Shown: piece by piece, positions 9,512 through 18,478 of the stretch
How the letters are laid out: each line of letters begins with the position of its first letter
How positions within the stretch are numbered: the first letter of the stretch is position 1
Source of the DNA: Candidatus Blautia intestinipullorum
GTDB lineage: Bacteria; Bacillota; Clostridia; Lachnospirales; Lachnospiraceae
Reading direction: 5' to 3'
Length of the DNA stretch: 37,032 nucleotides
NCBI GenBank assembly: GCA_019120475.1
Contig: DWVA01000159.1
Coordinates: forward strand, 1 to 37,032
Program-made: the position numbers and the translations under genes
Notes under the pieces: model-generated
What the model saw: the letters and a program-made list of their open reading frames with translations, nothing else
Told to the model about the DNA's origin: nothing
Database searches by the model: none

Positions 9512-9940
9512 TTATGCAGGGGCGCTGCCGGCATATCCGCAAAGCGCTTCATAAAATTCCGGAAAGTCCTTTTTCAGACGGATGAGATTTCCGGAAGTAT
9601 CCAGAAAGCAGTGTTCGGAATGTGCCTGGCAGACAACTTTTCCTTCAGTATTTTTCATGGTATAGGCAAGTTTCAGCCGCACGCCCTTAAATTCTGCGAT
9701 AGAAACGGTAATCGTGATTTTTTCAGCAAAGGTGGTGCTGATCATATATTTGCAGTCCACGGCGGTAACAGGCGAAACGATGCCCAGTGATTCCAGCTTT
9801 GCGTAATCCCACCCCATTTGGGCAAGAAAATCGACGCGGGCCTCCTCCATCCAGCGGATGTAGTTGGAGTGATGAGTGATTCCCATTTTGTCTGTCTCGT
9901 AATATTGAACGGTATGTGTATATGGTAAGAATGTGTTCAT
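9512..9940 (-). CDS. Acyl-CoA thioesterase, 4HBT / YbgC-FadM-like hotdog fold
   Basis: 142 aa; YYETDKMGITHHSNYIRWMEEARVDFLAQMGWDYAKLE is the YbgC-type hotdog signature. Confidence 0.9.
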   Translation of the reverse strand: MNTFLPYTHTVQYYETDKMGITHHSNYIRWMEEARVDFLAQMGWDYAKLESLGIVSPVTAVDCKYMISTTFAEKITITVSIAEFKGVRLKLAYTMKNTEGKVVCQAHSEHCFLDTSGNLIRLKKDFPEFYEALCGYAGSAPA

Positions 9941-10210
9941 GCTGCTGCCTCCTGTATGAAATTGATGCCAGCGTGAGATAACCGGACGCTTTATTTTCTA
10001 TTAAAACACCAATAAAAGATAAAGACAATAGAGTTATTATGAATAAAAAAATCGTAAAAGGATTTTTTTGTTAAAAATGGAAAGATGTGCGGCGAAAAAA
10101 ACACAAGAATTAAAAAAATTCTTCAAAAACTATATATAAAAATACAGAAACTATGGTACAATTAGATTTGCTAAAGGGTTTGTAAAACAATGTGTAAGGA
10201 AGGTGAGCAA

Positions 10211-12172
10211 TTGGAAAACTATACCAAGTATAAGTTGAAAAGTAATGATGAACTGAAATCTTTGCTGGCCGACAAAGATCATCTGTTTGTCATTGCCTGC
10301 AACAAGTGCTTCAAGGAATTTGAAACCGTTGATGAACCGGATTGCGGGGAGTTTGAGAAAATTGCTGCGGAACAGGGAAAGACCATTACAGGCAGCGCCA
10401 AGGTGGACTTTCTGTGCAACAAAACGCTGACAGAAAAGAAACTTAAGGATATGATCCCGGAGGGTACGGAGAATGTGATCGTGATCTCCTGCGGCCTTGG
10501 TATCCAGACAACCGCGGAGTTAGCGGGAAAACCAGTATATGCGGCCAGCAATTCTCTGAATTACAGAGGACATCACGGAATGGCTCTTACGAAAAAGAGC
10601 TGCGATGCCTGCGCGCAGTGCTATCTGAATATTACCGGAGGAATCTGTCCTATCGTCGACTGTTCCAAGAGTCTGGTAAACGGTCAGTGCGGCGGCGCGA
10701 AAAACGGAAAATGTGAAGTGGACAGCAGCAAGGACTGCGCATGGGAAAAAATTTATTACAGACTGGAAAAACAGGGACGTCTTGAGGAGTTCTTAAACCA
10801 GCCGGTACAGATCAGAGATTACTCCAAGGTGAACGTCAAAGAGGTCAACGATTATGTAAAAGCTATCCGTGAAAATCGGCTTGACGGCTACTACGGCGGC
10901 GTTCATCCTTCAGAGCGCAAGGAATTCTCCGAGCATCTTGCCCTGGAAAGATTCCCTGAGCCGGAAGAGGTTGTGATCCCGCTTTCTATGCATGCGGGAG
11001 CTCCGGCGGAACCGACGGTAAAGGTAGGCGATACTGTAAAAGTAGGCCAGAAGATCGGCGAGGCGGCAGCCTTCATCAGCAGTCCGGTACACTCCAGCGT
11101 AAGCGGTACGGTTATTGCTATTGAACCACGTAAACATGCAACAAGAGGCGAGTGCATGTCTGTTGTCATCCGTTCAGACGGTAAAAACACTCTGCACGAA
11201 TCTGTACAGCCTCACAAGGATCTTGACAGCCTGACTCCTGACGAGATCGTAGATATCGTCCGCGAAGCCGGAATTGTGGGTATGGGCGGAGCCGGATTCC
11301 CGACTTCTGTTAAATTAAAGCCTGCGAAGCCGGTGGATACCATTCTTCTGAACGGCTGCGAGTGCGAGCCGCTTTTGACGGCGGACCACAGAGTGCTTCT
11401 GGAATATGCGGATGACGTGATCTATGGACTTAAAGCCATGATGAAGACTGTAAACGCGGAAAAGGGTATTATCGTAATTGAAGACAATAAACCGGACGCT
11501 ATTGAACTTCTGGAAGCGAAAACCGCAGAGTATGACAATATAGAAGTGGTGACAGCAAAAACGAAATATCCTCAGGGCGCTGAGAAGATGCTGATCAAGC
11601 GCGTTCTGAAAAGACAGGTTCCAAGCGGCGGTCTGCCGGCGGACGTAGGCTGTGTGGTAGCCAATGTCAGCACTACGAAAGCAATCTCCGACGCGATCCA
11701 GAAGGGTATGCCTCTGATCGAGCGTGTTGTAACAGTTACGGGAGAGAAACTGAAAAAGCCGGGCAACTATATTGTGAAGATCGGTACCAATACAAAAGAT
11801 CTGATCGATTACTGCGGCGGCACTACAGACGACGACTATATGATCAAGGCAGGCGGGCCGATGATGGGCTTTGACGTTCCGGATCCCAATGTGCCGATCA
11901 TGAAGGGTTCCAACGGAATCATCGTTATCGATACAGATGAGACAAAAGAGCAGCCGTGTATTAAGTGCGGACGCTGCGTGGACGTCTGTCCTATGGAACT
12001 TTCACCTCTCTATTTCTCCAAGTATGCCGATGAGGAGAACTGGCAGGGAATGAAGGAAAAGAACGTAATGGACTGCATCGAATGCAGATGCTGCGAATAT
12101 ATCTGTTCCTCCAAGATTCCGCTGGTCAGCAAGATCAAAGCCGGCAAAAATGCAGTAAGGGGGATGAAGTGA
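10211..12172 (+). CDS. Fusion of MetV-like (methylene-THF reductase C-terminal, Cys-rich) domain with RnfC-like NADH-binding/2x[4Fe-4S] domain (RnfC2-type subunit of acetogen methylene-THF reductase)
   Basis: Residues ~1-210 match the downstream MetV (CDACAQCYLNITGGICPIVDCSKSLVNGQCGGAKNGKCEVDSS); the C-terminal part has RnfC features (GIVGMGGAGFPTSVKL, CIKCGRCVDVCP, CIECRCCEYICSSKIPLVSKIKAGK). TTG at 10211 follows an AAGGAAGGTGAG SD; the ORF-track ATG at 10190 is an alternative start. Confidence 0.88.
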   Translation: MENYTKYKLKSNDELKSLLADKDHLFVIACNKCFKEFETVDEPDCGEFEKIAAEQGKTITGSAKVDFLCNKTLTEKKLKDMIPEGTENVIVISCGLGIQTTAELAGKPVYAASNSLNYRGHHGMALTKKSCDACAQCYLNITGGICPIVDCSKSLVNGQCGGAKNGKCEVDSSKDCAWEKIYYRLEKQGRLEEFLNQPVQIRDYSKVNVKEVNDYVKAIRENRLDGYYGGVHPSERKEFSEHLALERFPEPEEVVIPLSMHAGAPAEPTVKVGDTVKVGQKIGEAAAFISSPVHSSVSGTVIAIEPRKHATRGECMSVVIRSDGKNTLHESVQPHKDLDSLTPDEIVDIVREAGIVGMGGAGFPTSVKLKPAKPVDTILLNGCECEPLLTADHRVLLEYADDVIYGLKAMMKTVNAEKGIIVIEDNKPDAIELLEAKTAEYDNIEVVTAKTKYPQGAEKMLIKRVLKRQVPSGGLPADVGCVVANVSTTKAISDAIQKGMPLIERVVTVTGEKLKKPGNYIVKIGTNTKDLIDYCGGTTDDDYMIKAGGPMMGFDVPDPNVPIMKGSNGIIVIDTDETKEQPCIKCGRCVDVCPMELSPLYFSKYADEENWQGMKEKNVMDCIECRCCEYICSSKIPLVSKIKAGKNAVRGMK

Positions 12173-12173
12173 T

Positions 12174-12797
12174 ATGTTGATTACCCAGTTAAAAGAAAAA
12201 GAAACCATCGCGTCTCTGACAGAGGGCAAAAAAGTCTTTATCATTAACTGTCATGGATGCAAAGAGGTTCATTTCCCGGAAAAAGAAGCGGAAGCGATGG
12301 AGAAAGAAATGGCTGCCGAAGGAAAGGTAACAGGGGTCCTTACGACAGATTACATATGTAATCCGGATAATATGAAGCTCCGTCTCCAGAAACATATGGC
12401 GGAAATCGAAGCCGCTGACGCTGTGCTTGTACTTTCCTGCGGAGTGGGCGTTCAGACCATTTCAGAGTATCTGGAGGATAAACCGGTATATGCAGCCTGC
12501 GATACTTATCCGCTGCCCGGATATCAGGGAGTGACTCCTCTTGAATACGACTGCGATCAGTGCGGCGAATGCTATTTGAACCTGACCGGAGGGATCTGCC
12601 CCATCACCGCCTGTTCCAAGAGCCTTGTCAACGGCCAGTGCGGAGGTTCAAAAAACGGCAAATGCGAAGTGGACAGCAGTATGGAATGCGGATGGGAGCG
12701 CATTTACAGACGCCTGGCCCAGTTAGGCCGTCTCGATGTGCTGAAATGTCCCACTCAGATCCGTAATTTCGCCACTGACGAAGAAGTTTCCAAGTGA
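12174..12797 (+). CDS. metV: MetV-like methylenetetrahydrofolate reductase C-terminal domain protein (Cys-rich)
   Basis: 207 aa; CDQCGECYLNLTGGICPITACSKSLVNGQCGGSKNGKCEVDSSMECGWERIYRRL; starts immediately after the RnfC2-like gene and precedes metF. Confidence 0.85.
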   Translation: MLITQLKEKETIASLTEGKKVFIINCHGCKEVHFPEKEAEAMEKEMAAEGKVTGVLTTDYICNPDNMKLRLQKHMAEIEAADAVLVLSCGVGVQTISEYLEDKPVYAACDTYPLPGYQGVTPLEYDCDQCGECYLNLTGGICPITACSKSLVNGQCGGSKNGKCEVDSSMECGWERIYRRLAQLGRLDVLKCPTQIRNFATDEEVSK

Positions 12798-12832
12798 TGA
12801 GAAACGTGTGAAAGACCTTTCAGGAATCTCCT

Positions 12833-12855
12833 GTCTGCCGCGGCAGACGCGGCAG
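12833..12855. repeat. GC-rich palindrome/hairpin in the metV-metF intergenic region
   Basis: gtctgccgcggcagac (perfect 16-bp palindrome, 12833-12848) overlapping an alternative 8-bp stem ctgccgcg-gcaga-cgcggcag (12835-12855). Confidence 0.7.
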
Positions 12856-12895
12856 TCTGCGGGATATGATTTTAAGATGATTGGAGTAAAATAAA

Positions 12896-13777
12896 ATGAA
12901 AATTACAGAAGCATTTGAACGTGGAGAATTTGTAGTTACGGCGGAAGTAGGACCGCCGAAAGGATTTCATATTGAACATATGCTGGAGGAGGCAAAGACC
13001 TATCTCAGCGATATCACAGCAGTAAACGTAACAGATAATCAGTCTTCTGTTATGCGCCTTGGTTCCCTGGCAACCTGCAAAGCCTTAAAGGACGAGGGAC
13101 TGACTCCTATTTTCCAGATGACCTGCCGTGACAGGAACCGTATCGCTCTGGAATCCGACCTTTTAAGCGCAGCAATGTTCGGGATCGAGAACCTTCTGAT
13201 CTTAACAGGAGATCACACGAAGCTGGGAGATCATCCTCAGGCAAAACCTGTTTTTGACCTGGATTCCGTATCTCTTCTCCATACAGTGAAGCTGCTGGAA
13301 TCCGGCGTGGATCTGGGCGGAAACGAGCTGGTAGGCGAGCCGCCGAAGTTTGCCAAGGGCGCTGTCGTATCCCCCTGCAGCGATTCTGTAGATGTTCAGC
13401 TTGCGAAGATGGAGAGAAAAGTTGCCGCAGGCGCGGAGTACTTCCAGACACAGGCTGTTTATGAGCCGGAGAAATTTATCCAGTTTATGGAAAAAGCAAA
13501 ACAGTTTGGCAAACCTGTTCAGCTTGGAATCGTAATCCCGAAATCTGTGGGAATGTGCCGTTACATGAACGCAAACGTTGCCGGAATCCACATTCCGGAG
13601 GATATGATCAATGAGCTGAAAGCAGATAAAGAAAAGACAAAAGCCGGTATCACCGGAGTTGAGATCGCCGCGCGTATTATCAGAGAATGCAAGCCGTACT
13701 GCCAGGGCGTACATATCATGGCAATGGGCTGGGAGTCCAAAGTACCGTCTCTTCTGGAACAGGCAGGACTCAGATAA
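12896..13777 (+). CDS. metF: Methylenetetrahydrofolate reductase
   Basis: 293 aa; FVVTAEVGPPKGFHIEHMLEEA, QMTCRDRNRIALESDLLSAAMFGIENLLILTGDH, EYFQTQAVYEPEKF. Confidence 0.93.
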   Translation: MKITEAFERGEFVVTAEVGPPKGFHIEHMLEEAKTYLSDITAVNVTDNQSSVMRLGSLATCKALKDEGLTPIFQMTCRDRNRIALESDLLSAAMFGIENLLILTGDHTKLGDHPQAKPVFDLDSVSLLHTVKLLESGVDLGGNELVGEPPKFAKGAVVSPCSDSVDVQLAKMERKVAAGAEYFQTQAVYEPEKFIQFMEKAKQFGKPVQLGIVIPKSVGMCRYMNANVAGIHIPEDMINELKADKEKTKAGITGVEIAARIIRECKPYCQGVHIMAMGWESKVPSLLEQAGLR

Positions 13778-13805
13778 ACTGAATAGAAAAGATGCGTAAA
13801 CCAGG

Positions 13806-13845
13806 AGGAGCTGTTTGAAAGTTAGATTTCAGAACAGCTCCTTTT
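13806..13845 (+). terminator. Intrinsic terminator after metF
   Basis: aggagctgttTGAAA...TTTCAGaacagctcct followed by TTT. Confidence 0.75.
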
Positions 13846-13892
13846 AAAAAAACCGGGAAATTAAATTTTATTTTCAAAGGAGGCGAAACAAT

Positions 13893-15281
13893 ATGGCAAA
13901 GTACAGATGCAGTGTATGCGGCTACATTTACGATGAGGAGAAGGAAGGCGCTCCTTTTTCTGAACTGAAGGAATGTCCGGTATGTCATCAGTCCACGGAA
14001 AAGTTTATCGTTTATGAGGAAGACCATGGTATGGAGCCGCCCCGTGAAAAAGAGCTGAAGCTGGAGTATCCAAGAGAGTTTGTCCGTCAGGATGAATCCT
14101 GCAGATACATGAAAGAGATCCATGAGATGGCCGTGACAGGAAAAAGTATCTCCGCGTCTATGGGAACGGAGCTTCCTATGCCATCCTGGGACGATATTCT
14201 CATCCTGGGAGCGCAGCTTGATCCTATGCCCCTAGAGGAGGGCGCGCCTGTAAAAACGACAACAGTGATCGGAAAACATGCGGAAAAGCCGCTGGTTCTG
14301 GAGAATCCGGTGTATGTTTCCCATATGTCCTTTGGAGCTTTATCAAGAGAGGCGAAAATTTCACTGGCAAGAGGCTCCGCCATGGCAAAAAACGCCATGT
14401 GTTCCGGCGAAGGCGGAATTCTTCCGGAGGAGATGCAGGCGGCTGACAAGTATATTTTCGAGTATGTGGGAAATCTTTACAGTGTAACTCCTGAGAATCT
14501 CAGAAATGCCGACGCTATAGAGATCAAGATTGGCCAGGGTACAAAACCCGGTATGGGAGGCCATCTTCCGGGAGAAAAGGTTACCCGGGAGATCAGCGAG
14601 GTAAGAAATAAGCCTATGGGAAAAGATGTGATCGCTCCTTCCAGATTTCCCGGTATCAACACAAAAGAGGATCTGAAAAATCTCATCGCGCAGCTCAGAT
14701 ACGCCTCAGAAGGCCGTCCTATCGGCGTAAAGATCGCGGCGGGAAGGATAGAGAGAGATCTGGCCTTCTGCGTTTACGGAGAGCCGGACTTTATTACCAT
14801 AGACGGGCGCGGCGGGGCTACGGGCTCGTCTCCAAAACTCTTGAGAGATTCCTCCAGTGTTCCTACAGTTTATGCTCTTCACAGAGCAAGAAAATATCTG
14901 GACAGCATCCATTCCGACATCAGCCTGATCATTACAGGAGGCCTTAGGGTCTCTTCGGATTTTGCAAAGGCCATCGCCATGGGCGCGGATGCGGTGGCAG
15001 TTGCGTCTGCGGCCCTGATCGCAATGGCCTGTCAGCAGTATAAGATCTGCGGTACAGGAATGTGTCCTATGGGAATCGCCACGCAGGACGAGGATCTCAG
15101 AGCCCGTCTTCATGAAGACGCGGCTGCGGCGAGAGTTACGAACTTTCTGAACGTTTCGCTGGAAGAGCTGAAAATGTTTGCGAGGATCACGGGACACGAG
15201 AATCTGCATGATCTTTCCGTGGAAGATCTGTGTACGATAAGCAGGGAGATCAGCGAATATACAAACATACCTCACGCATGA
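13893..15281 (+). CDS. Rubredoxin-domain / FMN-binding glutamate synthase-like (GltB central domain) oxidoreductase
   Basis: 462 aa; N-terminal rubredoxin YRCSVCGYIYDEEKEGAPFSELKECPVCHQ, then GltS FMN domain (SFGALSREAKISLARG, GEGGI, IKIGQGTKPGMGGHLPGEKV, DGRGGATGSSP) and CQQYKICGTGMCPMGIATQD Fe-S motif; no glutamine amidotransferase domain. Confidence 0.88.
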   Translation: MAKYRCSVCGYIYDEEKEGAPFSELKECPVCHQSTEKFIVYEEDHGMEPPREKELKLEYPREFVRQDESCRYMKEIHEMAVTGKSISASMGTELPMPSWDDILILGAQLDPMPLEEGAPVKTTTVIGKHAEKPLVLENPVYVSHMSFGALSREAKISLARGSAMAKNAMCSGEGGILPEEMQAADKYIFEYVGNLYSVTPENLRNADAIEIKIGQGTKPGMGGHLPGEKVTREISEVRNKPMGKDVIAPSRFPGINTKEDLKNLIAQLRYASEGRPIGVKIAAGRIERDLAFCVYGEPDFITIDGRGGATGSSPKLLRDSSSVPTVYALHRARKYLDSIHSDISLIITGGLRVSSDFAKAIAMGADAVAVASAALIAMACQQYKICGTGMCPMGIATQDEDLRARLHEDAAAARVTNFLNVSLEELKMFARITGHENLHDLSVEDLCTISREISEYTNIPHA

Positions 15282-15347
15282 TCTTGGGTTTGCCTGTTGT
15301 TGGCTTGTTTTGAAACTATACTGCTAAGAAAAATAAGGAGGTTAGTC

Positions 15348-16427
15348 ATGGAAATAAAAGAAAAACAATTTTTGGGAATAGAAGCCGGATGCAGCGCTCT
15401 TTCCTGGGAAACACAGGATGGAAAGCATCTTTGGGGACGCAATTATGATTTTGACCGTCTGGCAGAGGGAAGCGGAATGATCTTTCTTCCGCGGGAAACG
15501 GCGTATTTTGGAGTAAATGGTCCGGAAGGAACAGATTTTTCATGCACCTCCAGATATGCCTGCGCCGGAGTGGGACTGCTTTTATCCCCAAGTCCGGTAC
15601 TTTATGAGGGAATGAATGAGAAAGGGCTTATGGGCGGACAGCTTTATTACCGCGGATTCGCCGGATATGGGAAAGAGTCCTGTCCGGGCACCGATCCCAT
15701 TCAGCCGCCTTTCCTTGTATATCATCTTCTGGCGCAGTGCGCTACTGTGGAAGAAGCGGTTCGCTGTCTGGAAGAAGAATTGACCCTGGTGGACGTGCCG
15801 ATGATGGGAACGGTATCTCCGCTGCATTGGGCCTTCCATGATAAAACCGGGGAAACCGTTGTAGTGGAGCCTGATAAAGAGGGGCTTCACATTTACCGGA
15901 ATACGCTGGGGATCATGACAAACAGTCCGGGATATCCATGGCACAGGCTGAATCTTTTGAATTACGCAGGCATCAGAGATCTGGACTATGCTTCGGTGGA
16001 TCTGGACGGAGAGTCCCTGGAACAGTGCTTTTCCGGCAGCGGATGCCAGGGACTTCCCGGAGACTGGAGTTCTCCGTCCCGGTTTGTGCGTCTTGCCTTT
16101 TTGAAAAAGTATGCTCTTCCCGGAAAAAACGAGGAAGAAGGGATCAGCCGGATGTTCCATCTTTTTCAGAGTGCAGCCTTCCCTCTGGGAATGGTCCGCG
16201 TAAGCCACAAAAGCCATGTGACAGAGCTTGATAAGGATGTGGTTCCTTACGATTATACAGTGTATACCAGCATTTACTGTGCGGAATCTCTCCGCGCGTA
16301 CTGGACGACTTATGAAAACCAGCAGATACAGTTTCTGGATCTGGCGGCTCTGCTGGAAAGCAAAAAGCCGTTTTCCATTCCGCTTAGCCGGGAGCCTGTA
16401 TTTAAAAACGCAACGCCGGAGCTGTAA
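15348..16427 (+). CDS. Linear amide C-N hydrolase, choloylglycine hydrolase / penicillin V acylase family (Ntn hydrolase)
   Basis: Start ATG 15348 after AAGGAGG. Ntn-type residues: Cys15 in GCSALSWETQDG, GRNYDFD, GMNEKGL, MTNSPGYPWH, SPSRFVRLAFL. Confidence 0.85.
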   Translation: MEIKEKQFLGIEAGCSALSWETQDGKHLWGRNYDFDRLAEGSGMIFLPRETAYFGVNGPEGTDFSCTSRYACAGVGLLLSPSPVLYEGMNEKGLMGGQLYYRGFAGYGKESCPGTDPIQPPFLVYHLLAQCATVEEAVRCLEEELTLVDVPMMGTVSPLHWAFHDKTGETVVVEPDKEGLHIYRNTLGIMTNSPGYPWHRLNLLNYAGIRDLDYASVDLDGESLEQCFSGSGCQGLPGDWSSPSRFVRLAFLKKYALPGKNEEEGISRMFHLFQSAAFPLGMVRVSHKSHVTELDKDVVPYDYTVYTSIYCAESLRAYWTTYENQQIQFLDLAALLESKKPFSIPLSREPVFKNATPEL

Positions 16428-16469
16428 AACTCCGGCTGTATAAAAACAGATATAAAAGGATAAAATATT

Positions 16470-17846
16470 ATGTTTCATATTATTCCGGGGAATTTTTTTG
16501 TTCCTCTGTCATCGCCAAATAAAACGGTATACTGGGACTGCATATGCAAATTGTATTCTGTGATGGAAAACCAGCTTTCCTTTGGCGTGGAAAGAGAAGT
16601 GCTGGCGGATGAACTGCAGTACTATTTTGAACAGTCGGCAGCGGCGGATATCGTGGATGAAGACTTTTCCGGGGCGGACAGCAGAGGGAAAGCAAACGGA
16701 ATCCTGAGGCGGCTGGAATTTTATGGCTGGATTGAAATTGAGACGGACAAAAGTTATGTACAGAGGGTGAATTTTAAAGAATACTCTGTGAAGCTGATCC
16801 GTACTCTTCTGGATATTTCGGAGGGAAAGCAGATCGAGTATCAGGGATATATCTATACAATCTACAGCCTGGTCCGGTCGAATACGGATCACCCGGGAAT
16901 CGTACTGATGCAGATTCTGGAAAATACAGACCTGCTTATCACGGGGCTGAAAAATCTGAATTCCAATATCAAACGTTATATCGACGATCTGACACGGCAT
17001 AAGACGGTGGCAGAGATCATGGACGCCCTGTTTAATGATTATATCACCAATATTGTGGACAAGGCATATCACCGGCTTCTGACTTCGGATAATGTGTCAA
17101 AATTCCGGCCGGAGATCATCGACAGGCTGGAGAGCAGGAGCAGAAGCCGGTCTTATCTGCAGATGGCAGCGGCGGAGCTTGCGGAGATGAAGGAGATTAC
17201 GGAAGAGGCAGCGAAGGAACTGGTATTTAAGTACCTGCACGAAATTATAGAAGCCTTCCGGAATATGGACGATATTCTCAATGAGATCAATCAGAAAAAT
17301 ACCCAGTATCAAAAGGCCGCGGTGAACAGGGCAAAGTTCCTGCTTTCCGGAGACGAGGATGTGCGGGGACAATTAAAGGAGATTCTTCTGGGAATTCACG
17401 AAAAGATCAATGAAGAAGAGATGAATTTGGGCGGTATTTACGAGATCAGTTTTCTGGAAGGGCTGGTACGCCTGTATTCCTGCAGTTTTCTTGACGAGAA
17501 ATCCTTCTATTCGCCTACAGAGGGACGGAAGGAATTTGTTCCTCAGAAACTGGAGGCACACGAGATAGACGAAGAGGCGCGGCGGCGAAAGCTTCAGAAA
17601 ATGATGGAGAAAATGAAAAGAGTTCTAAGCGCCGGAAAAATCGAAAGCTATGTTCTGGAGCAGATGGGAAACTACCGGGAAATGCAGGCTTCGAAGCTGC
17701 CTTTAGGCAGCAGTGAAGATTTTGTGAAGATCATATATGTCCGCCTGTATGGACAGAGAAAGAATCTGAAATATAAGGTGGAGCCGGGAGAGATGACGGA
17801 AGTAAACGGGTTCCGCTTCCGGGATTTTAAGATTAGGAGGAAATAG
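16470..17846 (+). CDS. jetA: Wadjet system protein JetA (kleisin/MukF-like subunit, DUF5716-type)
   Basis: 458 aa; MFHIIPGNFFVPLSSPNKTVYWDCICKLYS opening resembles the JetA family; first gene of a four-gene jetABCD block. Confidence 0.85.
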   Translation: MFHIIPGNFFVPLSSPNKTVYWDCICKLYSVMENQLSFGVEREVLADELQYYFEQSAAADIVDEDFSGADSRGKANGILRRLEFYGWIEIETDKSYVQRVNFKEYSVKLIRTLLDISEGKQIEYQGYIYTIYSLVRSNTDHPGIVLMQILENTDLLITGLKNLNSNIKRYIDDLTRHKTVAEIMDALFNDYITNIVDKAYHRLLTSDNVSKFRPEIIDRLESRSRSRSYLQMAAAELAEMKEITEEAAKELVFKYLHEIIEAFRNMDDILNEINQKNTQYQKAAVNRAKFLLSGDEDVRGQLKEILLGIHEKINEEEMNLGGIYEISFLEGLVRLYSCSFLDEKSFYSPTEGRKEFVPQKLEAHEIDEEARRRKLQKMMEKMKRVLSAGKIESYVLEQMGNYREMQASKLPLGSSEDFVKIIYVRLYGQRKNLKYKVEPGEMTEVNGFRFRDFKIRRK

Positions 17847-17848
17847 GT

Positions 17849-18478
17849 GTGGAACTGCTGGATAAAATGCTTCAAAGAGATAAAGAAAATTTTCGGAGAA
17901 TCTGCAGCCGCCTTCTTTCCTGCTGTTTTCTCTGCAAATCAAACGCATCAAATAAATCGGATTATTATTTTGTCCTGAAATACAGAAGTGAGTTTAAAAC
18001 ATATCTGGAGATTCTCGGTTATCGTCTGGAGATAAATGAGGAGCTGGGCGTGATCCAGCTTACCAATGCTTATAACTATAACCGGCTGAACCTGAAACTG
18101 TACGAGTCGGTAATCCTTTTGATACTCAGGATTCTTTATGATGAGAAAAAGCGGGAATTATCAGTCAGCGATGAGGTGATCGTTAATCTGGGGGATATCC
18201 AGGATAAATATCTGAGTCTTCAGATACGGGAAAAAATGATCGATAAAACCACAATGAGGAATGCTTTGAGCCTGTTCCGCAGATTTCAGCTTATTGAAAC
18301 GCTGGACAGAGATCTGGGAAACGAGGAGTCCAGGATTCTGATCTATGATTCTATTCTTATGGCTGTGCGTATTGACGATATCAGGAAAGCCTATGAGAAG
18401 CTGGAAATTTACAGAAAGGGAAAACAGACAGATGAAGAAACTGACGAGAATGAAGCTGATCAACTGGCATCGGTTTGA
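17849..18478 (+). CDS. jetB: Wadjet system protein JetB (MukE-like, DUF4194-type)
   Basis: 209 aa; GTG start 2 nt after jetA stop with AGGAGG RBS; YRLEINEELGVIQLTNAYNYNRLNLKLYESVILLILRILYDEKKRELS; position between jetA and the SMC gene. Confidence 0.85.
   Translation: MELLDKMLQRDKENFRRICSRLLSCCFLCKSNASNKSDYYFVLKYRSEFKTYLEILGYRLEINEELGVIQLTNAYNYNRLNLKLYESVILLILRILYDEKKRELSVSDEVIVNLGDIQDKYLSLQIREKMIDKTTMRNALSLFRRFQLIETLDRDLGNEESRILIYDSILMAVRIDDIRKAYEKLEIYRKGKQTDEETDENEADQLASV

Noticed and set aside
15582-16478. 298-aa minus-strand ORF opposite the amide hydrolase
   Set aside because: Antisense shadow; the plus strand carries a complete Ntn-hydrolase motif set.
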